Source: Aquirufa rosea (GTDB lineage Bacteria > Bacteroidota > Bacteroidia > Cytophagales > Spirosomataceae). From it: a stretch of DNA of 64,000 nucleotides. Position 1 is the first letter of the stretch. Each line of letters begins with the position of its first letter. The translations under genes were made by a program, and so were the position numbers. Below the pieces are notes generated by a model. The model ran no database searches and was not told where the DNA came from. It was given only the letters and a program-made list of their open reading frames with translations. This document shows, in pieces, positions 41,177 to 49,420 of this stretch. The stretch covers positions 1 through 64,000 of the forward strand of contig NZ_SDHY01000006.1 of NCBI RefSeq assembly GCF_004118285.1, written 5' to 3'.

Positions 41177-44100
41177 CTTGCATTTGTTGAATAAATGATT
41201 TAGGGGATTTTCCGTATTGTTTTTTAAATGCACGTGTAAAATAAGCGGGATCATTGAAACCTACTTGATAAGCAATCTCTGAAATATTATAAGCAGAATT
41301 TTCCAACAACAATTTGGCTTGTTGCAATCGGATAGATCGGATAAATTCATTTCCAGCCAAAGAGGTCAAATTTTTCAATTTACGGTACAATTGCATTTTG
41401 CTCATATCTAATCCTTTTTCTAAATCATCTACTTCAAATTCGGCATCGGAAAGATTATCAATCACTAACTGTGTAGCTTTTTGCAAGAAAGGATCCTCAT
41501 AAATTGGAGCTTTACCCTCAGACAAGCTTTGTTGAATCATTTGTTTTTGCCAATTTTTGCGCATCCGCTCTTTGGTTTCCAACAATTTATTCACTCGAAT
41601 CTCTAATATATCTGCATTAAATGGCTTGGAAACAAAATCATCAGCACCTGCTTGCATACCTTCGATTTGACTTTCATGTGAACTCTTTGACGTTAAAATT
41701 AATAGAGGAATATGATTTGTTTTAGGGTTTTGTCGCAAGGCTCTACAAAGATTAACGCCGCTCATGCCCGGCATCATCCAATCAGTAATGACCACGTCAG
41801 GGATAAATTTCAAAGCCATTTCAAGAGCTTCTTCTCCCCTTTCCGCTTCAATTATTTGAAATCGATTCTTGAAAATATCTGAAATGAATAGACGCATTTC
41901 TGCATGGTCATCCACCACCATTAAAATTTGCTTTTCCTGCTCAATCTCCATTTCATCCGATTTCTTCAATAAGCTTGGTTCAGGGTAGGATACATTCACT
42001 GATGTCTGTATCCATGAAGCATCATAATGATGGATATTAACAGGGAATTCGATATTGAAATCACTCCCTTTTCCTAATTCACTATTGACTTGAATTTTAC
42101 CTAAATGCAAATCCATTAACTCCTTACACAAGGATAAACCCACTCCTGTTCCCACTCGCCCAATCGAATCTGGTACTTGATAAAATCGATTAAAAATATG
42201 CGGCAAATGATTTTTATCGATGCCTTTGCCAGTATCCATAACATGAATTTTGACCATTTGTATCTCCTCCGACTTATTGGAAAATTGCTTAATCAATTCC
42301 ATTTTAACAGCAATGGTTCCATCCTCAGGTGTATGCTTAAAGGCATTGGACAATAAATTCGTGATACATTTTTCAATGATGTCAGCATCATAATACACAA
42401 ACAGAGATTCTACAGGGCTCAGCCATTTCAATTTGATCTGCTTTTGTAGGGCATAAGCTTCAAAGCCATGAATAATACCATTCATTTGCAAAATCAAATC
42501 ATGCTGAGCTATTACAGGCTGGTGTTTACCTGCTTCTATTTTAGACAAATCCAGCAATTGATTAATCAAATGCAGTAACTTTTGAGCATTTTGATATATA
42601 GCTAAAATCCTAGATTTCTGTTCCTTATTGGCCTGTGGATTATTGAGAAAATACTTTTCTAAAGGACTGATAATCAAGGTCAATGGAGTACGAAGCTCAT
42701 GTGAAATATTAGTAAAAAAGTGTGTTTTTACTTGCTCTAGCTCCCTGATACGCTCTTTTTCAATTTCCTTCATTCGTAAATCGGTCTTAAAAGCCTCCCG
42801 AATTCGTACTTCCCGCATAAATCCAAACACCGTTCCAAAGAATAGCATGGCATAAAGTCCGTAAGCCCACCAGGTTCGATACCAAGGAGGAAGTACCGTT
42901 ATTTTCAATTCAAAAGGTTTTTCTCCCCATACCCCATCTGAATTTGTTGCTTTAACTTTAAAGATATAATCACCCGGATTTAAGTTGGTATAGGTGGCTG
43001 TCCTTTGAGTACCCACTTCATTCCAATCTTTATCAAAACCCTCCAGAATATATGCATAGCGATTGTTTTTGGGTCTTTGGTATTCTAAGGCCACAAAATC
43101 CAAACTAAATACAGTTTGGTCAGGCTGTAGCACCAAATGTTTGGTTTGCAAAATATCCTTCTCCAAAGGTGAATTAGGCTCACCTACCTTCACTGGCTTA
43201 TTAAATATCTTCAAACCTGTTAAATAAATGGGAGGTATGTCCATTTTCATCCTCAAGCTATCCGCTTTAATGAAATTTAAGCCATTGGCACCACCGAAAA
43301 ACAACCAATCTTTATCGTTTTGACTATAGGCATTGGCTAGAAACTCTTTCCCTTGCAAGCCATCCAATTCATCGAAATTCACGAATTTAAAAGTCTTAGG
43401 ATTCATTTTAGATATTCCTCCATTGGTACTGATCCATAGATTTCCTTGCTTATCCTCCATCATACTTCTAAGCGTATTGGAAGCTAAACCATCAGCCACG
43501 GTAAAATTTCTGAAACCCTTTCCTTCCCCGAGGTATAAATGTAACCCCCCACCATTGCTCAGCACCCAGATTCGCTTATTTCTATCTTGGAAAATCTTTG
43601 AGATATTGTTATATCGAATACCATTGGATGTACCATTTTTATCAATATGTGTCAATTCATGCTTATCAAGATGGTAGATGTATAATCCAAAACCTGTGGT
43701 TCCTATCCAAATCCGTTTATTAGCCTCTACTAACAGACTTGAAATATTTTTTGCACTGAAATTTCTTGGGCCCAACATTGGATAAGGAACCCGGTATTTT
43801 TTGCTTGGAATATCAAACTCTATGACTCCTAAACCAGCTGTACCCAACAACAACTTATCTCCCATAAGATTCATGGCTGTTAAATTGGCAGCTCGATTTC
43901 CCATGAGATATGGATAAGCCATTTGCTTTCTCTGGGGAGTCAAATTAATGAGTCCATGTCCCCAAACCCCAATCCAAAGATTTCCCTTTTTATCCGATTG
44001 CATGAGGGTGACATCAAAATCAGCTAAGGAATTCAGTTTATTTACTCCTGCATTATTGACGATATGATCAATTTTTCCTGTCTTGTAATTAAAGTAAGAA

Positions 44101-45269
44101 AGCCCCACATTTAAGCCAATCCAAACTCCATCAGGATCAGTTTTACTAGCAGCAATAGCCGTGACCTTATTACTTAGGAGGCCTTGCAAGGTATTAGGTT
44201 TATACCTTAAAATGGAGAACCTAGGTTTTTGATAAAATGCTATATTCAAACCTGCCTCCCAAGTACCTACCCAAGTATTGAGGTTAGAGTCTGTAAACAA
44301 ACTGGTGACAGAAAAAGAACTGATACCTAAATCTGGATCAGGATTGGAGGAGATTTGATAATAAGAAGAAAAATCTTCCTTATTCATTACATAGACGCCA
44401 TTATCAGTTCCTATCCACAAATTCCTGTAGGCATCTTTGGTTAAGCTAGTAACAATGTTTTGACGACTTAAAGGATTTTGCGCATGATAGAAAACCCTGG
44501 TGAAATGCTGATTTTGAGAGTTAAAGCGAAATAACCCTTGCCCTTCAGTTCCTACTAAGATATCACCATTTGCTGCTTCATTAATCACCCTTACCCTAAA
44601 ATCCGGAGTATTGTTATTTTCTGCTAATTTAAAGGGCAAATAGGATTTAGGACCCAACCTTGAAATCAAAAGGCCAGTACGAGTTCCTAACCAGATAGAG
44701 CCTTTGGAATGTTTAAAAATGCGAACCACATCAGCCATCATTGGATTTTTCACATCCGTCTCCTTCGCGATCAATTTATTTTCACGAGTATCATATACCA
44801 ATAGACCTAATCCTGTGGCAGAAACCATAACACGGTGATTCCCTAAATTCAAAATAGAGGAAACCGTCATGGAGGAAAAATCTTCCCCATTGGGCCCCTG
44901 ACTGAATCGGTAAACTTTCCCTGTAGATAAATCAATTTTATTTAAACCTGCATTTCTGGTCCCAGCCCACATATTACCTTCATCATCCTCGCACATTGTA
45001 AAAATATCACTACCACTTAAGGTAGTGGAGTCCGAAGGATCACTTCTAAATACCAAAAAATTATTACCATCATACCGATTTAATCCATCCGATGTAGCAA
45101 ACCATAGGAAGCCTTTTTTATCCTGAATGATTTTAGAGATGGTACTTTGGGATAATCCTGAAGCCGTTGTCAATCGCTCATAGCGCTGACTTTTCTGAGC
45201 CCACAAATATTGGGAGACAGAGGTAAACAAACAAAATAAGAGATAAAAAAAACGCTTCAACGGATTCAA
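41163..45269 (-). CDS. Hybrid two-component system regulator (HTCS)
   Basis: A single 1368-residue protein combining sensor and response regulator, the Bacteroidetes type that controls polysaccharide loci. Order: signal peptide (1-24); about fourteen beta-propeller repeats of the reg_prop kind (about 30-690, e.g. GLWIGTRTGLL, LWISTNGGISKM); a Y_Y_Y domain (about 720-795); a membrane helix (about 800-820); histidine kinase with His in FFTNISHELRTP (about 855), N-box NLLSNAFKHTPEDG and G-box DTGKGI; receiver with phospho-Asp in VVITDWMMPG (about 1116-1230); AraC HTH (about 1260-1365). No SusC/SusD or glycosidase gene sits beside it; it may act on distant genes such as the GH105/KduI cluster. 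Confidence 0.95.
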   Translation of the reverse strand: MNPLKRFFYLLFCLFTSVSQYLWAQKSQRYERLTTASGLSQSTISKIIQDKKGFLWFATSDGLNRYDGNNFLVFRSDPSDSTTLSGSDIFTMCEDDEGNMWAGTRNAGLNKIDLSTGKVYRFSQGPNGEDFSSMTVSSILNLGNHRVMVSATGLGLLVYDTRENKLIAKETDVKNPMMADVVRIFKHSKGSIWLGTRTGLLISRLGPKSYLPFKLAENNNTPDFRVRVINEAANGDILVGTEGQGLFRFNSQNQHFTRVFYHAQNPLSRQNIVTSLTKDAYRNLWIGTDNGVYVMNKEDFSSYYQISSNPDPDLGISSFSVTSLFTDSNLNTWVGTWEAGLNIAFYQKPRFSILRYKPNTLQGLLSNKVTAIAASKTDPDGVWIGLNVGLSYFNYKTGKIDHIVNNAGVNKLNSLADFDVTLMQSDKKGNLWIGVWGHGLINLTPQRKQMAYPYLMGNRAANLTAMNLMGDKLLLGTAGLGVIEFDIPSKKYRVPYPMLGPRNFSAKNISSLLVEANKRIWIGTTGFGLYIYHLDKHELTHIDKNGTSNGIRYNNISKIFQDRNKRIWVLSNGGGLHLYLGEGKGFRNFTVADGLASNTLRSMMEDKQGNLWISTNGGISKMNPKTFKFVNFDELDGLQGKEFLANAYSQNDKDWLFFGGANGLNFIKADSLRMKMDIPPIYLTGLKIFNKPVKVGEPNSPLEKDILQTKHLVLQPDQTVFSLDFVALEYQRPKNNRYAYILEGFDKDWNEVGTQRTATYTNLNPGDYIFKVKATNSDGVWGEKPFELKITVLPPWYRTWWAYGLYAMLFFGTVFGFMREVRIREAFKTDLRMKEIEKERIRELEQVKTHFFTNISHELRTPLTLIISPLEKYFLNNPQANKEQKSRILAIYQNAQKLLHLINQLLDLSKIEAGKHQPVIAQHDLILQMNGIIHGFEAYALQKQIKLKWLSPVESLFVYYDADIIEKCITNLLSNAFKHTPEDGTIAVKMELIKQFSNKSEEIQMVKIHVMDTGKGIDKNHLPHIFNRFYQVPDSIGRVGTGVGLSLCKELMDLHLGKIQVNSELGKGSDFNIEFPVNIHHYDASWIQTSVNVSYPEPSLLKKSDEMEIEQEKQILMVVDDHAEMRLFISDIFKNRFQIIEAERGEEALEMALKFIPDVVITDWMMPGMSGVNLCRALRQNPKTNHIPLLILTSKSSHESQIEGMQAGADDFVSKPFNADILEIRVNKLLETKERMRKNWQKQMIQQSLSEGKAPIYEDPFLQKATQLVIDNLSDAEFEVDDLEKGLDMSKMQLYRKLKNLTSLAGNEFIRSIRLQQAKLLLENSAYNISEIAYQVGFNDPAYFTRAFKKQYGKSPKSFIQQMQDEKS

Positions 45270-45393
45270 AAAATATAAACTTAAAATTAGAAAAATATTC
45301 CTGATTCTTGAGCTGATTTGTCCTTGTTATACGTTCCGACTGCTTAGAGGGCATACATTAAGATGATAAAATGGAAAGTATTTACCTTCTAAT

Positions 45394-45419
45394 TCTTGCA
45401 AAATGTCTCATTTGCAAGA
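45394..45419. promoter_or_regulatory. Possible operator palindrome upstream of the GntR gene
   Basis: A perfect 9-bp inverted repeat TCTTGCAAA (45394-45402) and TTTGCAAGA (45411-45419), 8 bp apart, in the 283-bp divergent gap between the HTCS and GntR genes. Size and spacing fit a dimeric repressor site. The rest of the gap is AT-rich without clear consensus. Confidence 0.45.
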
Positions 45420-45552
45420 TATATCCATATATATGAAAGATTTGTCCTAATGTAAACAAGCATTCAAACTTAATTTTGAACAAGTTTAAAGACAAAATAA
45501 TTTAGTTTTTATCCTATAACTGATTTTAAAGCCTGTATTATCTTAATCGTTT

Positions 45553-46581
45553 ATGAATAAATCATTTGTTTCGTTTTCTGGCAAAAATTTTGACAATAAG
45601 TTGCCGAAATACCAGCAATTAATTAATTCACTTCTTCAAGATATTGAGATGGGGGAATTAAAGCCCGGTGAGCGTTTACCATCTATCAATGAGGCATCAG
45701 AAGAATGTTATTTATCCCGAGATACAGTAGAAAGAGCTTATACTGAATTACATAAAATGGGCGCCATCACTTCCATTTTCAGAAAGGGCTATTTCATCTC
45801 CAATTCATCTCACAAGTTGAAAACCAAGGTCATGTTTTTGGTGGGTAAAATTACCGATACCAACAAAGCAATTTTCAACTCATTTAATGAAGCAGTGGGT
45901 AAAAATGTCATGGTAGATATTTTTACTTATCAATATAAGACACGCCAGTTCCAAGAAATTCTAGGTCAACAGTTGGGCAATTACCACTATTATGTGATCA
46001 TGCCTCATTTAATTGAAGAGGAAGAGGAAAACATTAAATGCCTAAAGAAAATTGCGGGAGATCGTTTGATACTTTTGGACCATGAGTTTAAAAGCATACA
46101 AAATACACATGCGAGCATCGTATGTCATCCCAAATCACAAATCATTCAAGAATTTAGTAACCATACAAACCTGTTCAAAAAATACCGTTGTTTGAATCTT
46201 GTATTGACAGAAGAAGAATACTTCGATGCAGAATTCATCAATGGCTGTGGAGATTTCTGTGAATCCATTCAAATGGATTTTAAAGTATTGGATGGTCTGG
46301 AAGGAGAAGAATTGAACGAAGGTGAATTGTATTTCACTTTGGACGATACTGATCTCATTCAGGCCATCAAATACGCAGATGCTAAGAACTGGAAATTAGG
46401 TAAAGATATCGGTATCATATCCTATCATGACCAAGGATATAAAGAAATATTAGCAGGTGGAATCACGGTGTTGTCCAATCAACCTGAAAAAATTGGTAAA
46501 AAAGCGGCCGCACTAATTGGTGAAAGCATCAAGACTACCGAAGAAATTGATCTACAATTGATCGTAAGACTATCACTTTAG
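45553..46581 (+). CDS. GntR-type regulator with LacI-like sugar-binding domain
   Basis: A 342-residue regulator: winged helix (about 15-85; LPKYQQLINSLLQDIEMGELKPGERLPSINE, YLSRDTVERAYTELHKMG) and a periplasmic-binding-protein-like effector domain (about 95-340; VMFLVGKI, IISYHDQGYKEIL). This GntR/LacI mix occurs in Bacteroidetes monosaccharide regulators (rhamnose, fucose, arabinose). No sugar operon is adjacent; the palindrome upstream suggests autoregulation. Confidence 0.92.
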   Translation: MNKSFVSFSGKNFDNKLPKYQQLINSLLQDIEMGELKPGERLPSINEASEECYLSRDTVERAYTELHKMGAITSIFRKGYFISNSSHKLKTKVMFLVGKITDTNKAIFNSFNEAVGKNVMVDIFTYQYKTRQFQEILGQQLGNYHYYVIMPHLIEEEEENIKCLKKIAGDRLILLDHEFKSIQNTHASIVCHPKSQIIQEFSNHTNLFKKYRCLNLVLTEEEYFDAEFINGCGDFCESIQMDFKVLDGLEGEELNEGELYFTLDDTDLIQAIKYADAKNWKLGKDIGIISYHDQGYKEILAGGITVLSNQPEKIGKKAAALIGESIKTTEEIDLQLIVRLSL

Positions 46582-46597
46582 GGTTTAATTTTGTGGA

Positions 46598-46628
46598 AAC
46601 GGGTCATGAATTCATGACTCGTTTTTTT
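46598..46628 (+). terminator. Terminator of GntR gene
   Basis: A stem centred on the perfect palindrome GTCATGAATTCATGAC, extended by AAACG/CGTTT around one mismatch and followed by eight T. The convergent queG stop codon (46612-46614) lies inside the palindrome. Confidence 0.75.
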
Positions 46629-47553
46629 TATTGACATAAAGAATATTTCGCTGTAAACCTGAAATCTTGGTTCGCTTGATGGCTGAATAATGAAATAATT
46701 CTTTGAATACCACTTCTGAAAGGTTCTCCCAATCCTCCTTTTTCATATCCAAAAAAGTAGCCGAAGGCTCCAATCGTGGCTCTTGGTGAGCTTTAGAGAA
46801 ACGATTCCAGGGACAAACGTCCTGACAAATATCACAACCAAAAATCCAGTCTTCAAAATCAGATTTCATAGAAGCTGGAATACCTTCTTTCAGTTCAATT
46901 GTAAAATAGGAAATACATTTGGAACCATCTATCCAATATGGACTAAGTGCATCCGTAGGACAAGCGTCAATGCAGCGCGTACAAGTACCACAAAAATCTT
47001 TGATGGGGCCATCTGGCTCAGCAGGAATATCAATCAATAGCTCTGCCAAGAAATAAAAACTCCCCTTCTTCGGAATGATTAAATTAGCATTTTTACCAAT
47101 CCAACCTAGGCCTGCCTTCTTGGCCCAGGCCTTTTCCAATACCGGTGCAGAATCTACAAACATACGGCCCGATATTTCTCCTAAGTCATCTTGTAAGGAA
47201 TCCCAAAGGATTTGCATTTTATCCTTGACTACACGATGATAATCCTCCCCATAAGCATATTTAGACACCTTAAAATGGTGATTCAGGGGAATATGGGATG
47301 GACTTGGAAAATAGTTAAAAACCAAGGATACGACTGTCTGACATCCCTCTACTAATTTCCTAGGATCCAGACGCTTATCAAAATGATTCGCCATATATGC
47401 CATTTCTCCATGCAAACCCTGATTTAACCAAGACTCCAAACGAGGGGCTTCTTCCTCCAGAAAATCAGCTTTTGAAATTCCACAAAAGGAAAATCCAGCC
47501 TCTATGGCTTTTGATTTGATGATGGTTGAAACTTGATGGGGACTGCGTGTCAT
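46612..47553 (-). CDS. queG: Epoxyqueuosine reductase
   Basis: Final step of queuosine synthesis on tRNA anticodons, using a cobalamin and two [4Fe-4S] clusters. A 313-residue protein with the N-terminal cobalamin-binding half (GFSFCGISKADFLEEEAPRLESWL, APVLEKAWAKKAGLGWIGKN) and the two cluster motifs CGTCTRCIDACPTDAL and CDICQDVCPWN. The length fits the form without the HEAT repeat. Divergent from grpE with a 100-bp gap. Confidence 0.96.
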   Translation of the reverse strand: MTRSPHQVSTIIKSKAIEAGFSFCGISKADFLEEEAPRLESWLNQGLHGEMAYMANHFDKRLDPRKLVEGCQTVVSLVFNYFPSPSHIPLNHHFKVSKYAYGEDYHRVVKDKMQILWDSLQDDLGEISGRMFVDSAPVLEKAWAKKAGLGWIGKNANLIIPKKGSFYFLAELLIDIPAEPDGPIKDFCGTCTRCIDACPTDALSPYWIDGSKCISYFTIELKEGIPASMKSDFEDWIFGCDICQDVCPWNRFSKAHQEPRLEPSATFLDMKKEDWENLSEVVFKELFHYSAIKRTKISGLQRNILYVNKKNES

Positions 47554-47619
47554 ACAACCTAAAATTACGAAGATGACTTATCTCTGCCAAACTGTCAGAC
47601 AATACTTTTTGGCTTGTGA

Positions 47620-47649
47620 TTTGTGTAAATGGGTATTGTATTAATTTTG
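47620..47649 (+). promoter_or_regulatory. grpE-dnaJ promoter, near-leaderless
   Basis: TTTG (47620-47623), 18-bp spacer, then TAATTTTG (47642-47649), a full match to the TAnnTTTG consensus, followed by 4 nt to the grpE ATG. The transcript would start at or almost at the start codon. No CIRCE-type (CtsR/HrcA) operator is visible. Confidence 0.6.
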
Positions 47650-47653
47650 CCTT

Positions 47654-48178
47654 ATGAAAAAGAAAGAACAAGAGAGTAATTTAGAGGAAGAGAACATCCA
47701 AGCAGAAAATCAGGAAAATTTGACAGAGAATGAAGGATCTGATGAGCAAGCTTCAACAACAGATGAATTGGCAGAAATGAAGGAAAAATACCTTCGCTTG
47801 TATTCTGATTTTGAAAATTTCAGAAAACGTACTGCTAAAGAAAAGGTTGAATTAATTCAGACGGCATCCGCTGGATTAATCATTGATTTACTTCCCGTGA
47901 TTGATGATTATGAACGCGCCCTAGCAAATGCTCCAGAGGGAGAAATTTCAGAGGGAATTCAATTAATCTTTTCTAAAATACAATCCGTATTGCAGTCAAA
48001 AGGCCTTAAAGAATTACCCGCTAAAGGTGAGGTGTTTGATGCTGAAATACACGATTGCATTACACAGTTCGCAGCGCCCACCGAAACTGATAAAGGCAAA
48101 GTAATTGAGGTAATCGAAAAAGGATATACATTACACGACAAGGTCATCCGCTTCGCAAAAGTGGTGGTTGGTAACTAA
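47654..48178 (+). CDS. grpE: GrpE nucleotide-exchange factor
   Basis: Releases ADP from DnaK. A 174-residue protein with an acidic, disordered N-terminus (1-45), a coiled-coil ([31 protein letters not shown]) and the beta-wing [26 protein letters not shown]. First gene of the pair grpE-dnaJ, with a 7-bp gap to the dnaJ ATG. Confidence 0.97.
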   Translation: MKKKEQESNLEEENIQAENQENLTENEGSDEQASTTDELAEMKEKYLRLYSDFENFRKRTAKEKVELIQTASAGLIIDLLPVIDDYERALANAPEGEISEGIQLIFSKIQSVLQSKGLKELPAKGEVFDAEIHDCITQFAAPTETDKGKVIEVIEKGYTLHDKVIRFAKVVVGN

Positions 48179-48185
48179 TTATAAA

Positions 48186-49343
48186 ATGGCTCAAAAAAGA
48201 GATTATTACGAGGTTCTTGGGGTGTCGAAAACCGCTACTGAAGAAGAAATAAAGAAAGCCTATCGAAAATTGGCTATCAAGTACCATCCCGACAAAAACC
48301 CAGACAACAAGGAAGCAGAGGAAAAGTTCAAAGAGGCGGCTGAAGCCTACGAAGTCTTAAGCAATGCACAGAAAAAAGCTCAATATGACCGTTTTGGACA
48401 TGCGGGAATGGGCGGTGCAGCTGGTGGCGGATTTGGTGGTGGAAGTATGAACATGGAGGATATTTTCTCCCAGTTTGGCGACATATTTGGAGATGAAAGT
48501 CCATTTGGAAGCTTTTTCTCCGGTGGTCGAGGAGGTGGAGGAAGACGTCAGCGTAAAGGTTCCGATCTTCGCATCAAATTGAAGTTGAATTTAGAGGAGA
48601 TTGCTAATGGAGTGGAGAAAAAAATTAAAGTTAAACGCCATGTAGCTTGTAAGACTTGTTCGGGTAATGGTTCTAAAAATGGTACAGATTTAAAAACCTG
48701 CCAAACCTGCCAAGGTTCAGGGCAAGTCCGTCGAGTACAGCAAACCATGTTGGGACAAATGGTTACATCCTCTACCTGTCCAACCTGTAGCGGAGAAGGA
48801 AAAAGTATTGGTGCAAAATGCGAAGTGTGTTTTGGAGAAGGTAGAGTATTAGAGGAGGAAATTATCCCTATCAAAATACCTGCAGGTGTTTCTAACGACA
48901 TGCAGTTGTCCATGAATGGCAAAGGAAATGTACCCCCAAGAGGAGGTGTGGCGGGTGATCTATTAATTGTCATCGAGGAAGAGCCGCATGAAGTGCTTCA
49001 CCGTGATGGTAACAACATTATTTATGATTTATATGTTAGCTTCGTAGACGCTGCCCTAGGTACATCCGTAGAAGTACCTACCATAGGCGGGAAGGCCAAA
49101 ATCAATTTGGAAGCAGGAACACAAAGTGGCAAAATCTTACGATTGAAAGGAAAAGGTATCAAGGAATTAAATGGATACCATGTAGGCGACCAATTAGTTC
49201 ACGTGAATATCTGGACTCCGAAACAATTAAGTAAAGAAGAAACAGCCATATTGGAGAAACTCAGAAGTTCGGAGAACTTTGCTCCACAGCCAGGTAAATC
49301 TGATAAAGGATTCTTCCACAAGGTTAGAGATATGTTTAGTTAA
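48186..49343 (+). CDS. dnaJ: Chaperone DnaJ
   Basis: Co-chaperone of DnaK. A 385-residue type I protein: J domain with HPD ([10 protein letters not shown]), Gly/Phe region (about 70-125), four CXXCXGXG zinc repeats ([32 protein letters not shown]), then the C-terminal substrate domains. The start was set at [12 protein letters not shown]; the frame extends six codons into grpE. A strong terminator follows. Confidence 0.98.
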   Translation: MAQKRDYYEVLGVSKTATEEEIKKAYRKLAIKYHPDKNPDNKEAEEKFKEAAEAYEVLSNAQKKAQYDRFGHAGMGGAAGGGFGGGSMNMEDIFSQFGDIFGDESPFGSFFSGGRGGGGRRQRKGSDLRIKLKLNLEEIANGVEKKIKVKRHVACKTCSGNGSKNGTDLKTCQTCQGSGQVRRVQQTMLGQMVTSSTCPTCSGEGKSIGAKCEVCFGEGRVLEEEIIPIKIPAGVSNDMQLSMNGKGNVPPRGGVAGDLLIVIEEEPHEVLHRDGNNIIYDLYVSFVDAALGTSVEVPTIGGKAKINLEAGTQSGKILRLKGKGIKELNGYHVGDQLVHVNIWTPKQLSKEETAILEKLRSSENFAPQPGKSDKGFFHKVRDMFS

Positions 49344-49361
49344 TTTGGGATTAGGTACATA

Positions 49362-49400
49362 AAAAAGAAAGGGCTTGATTTGATCAAGCCCTTTCTTTTT
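49362..49400. terminator. Bidirectional terminator after dnaJ
   Basis: Arms AAAAAGAAAGGGCTTGAT and ATCAAGCCCTTTCTTTTT with a TTG loop, between dnaJ and the convergent GT117 gene. Confidence 0.9.
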
Positions 49401-49420
49401 AAATGGAATTCAATTAAACT

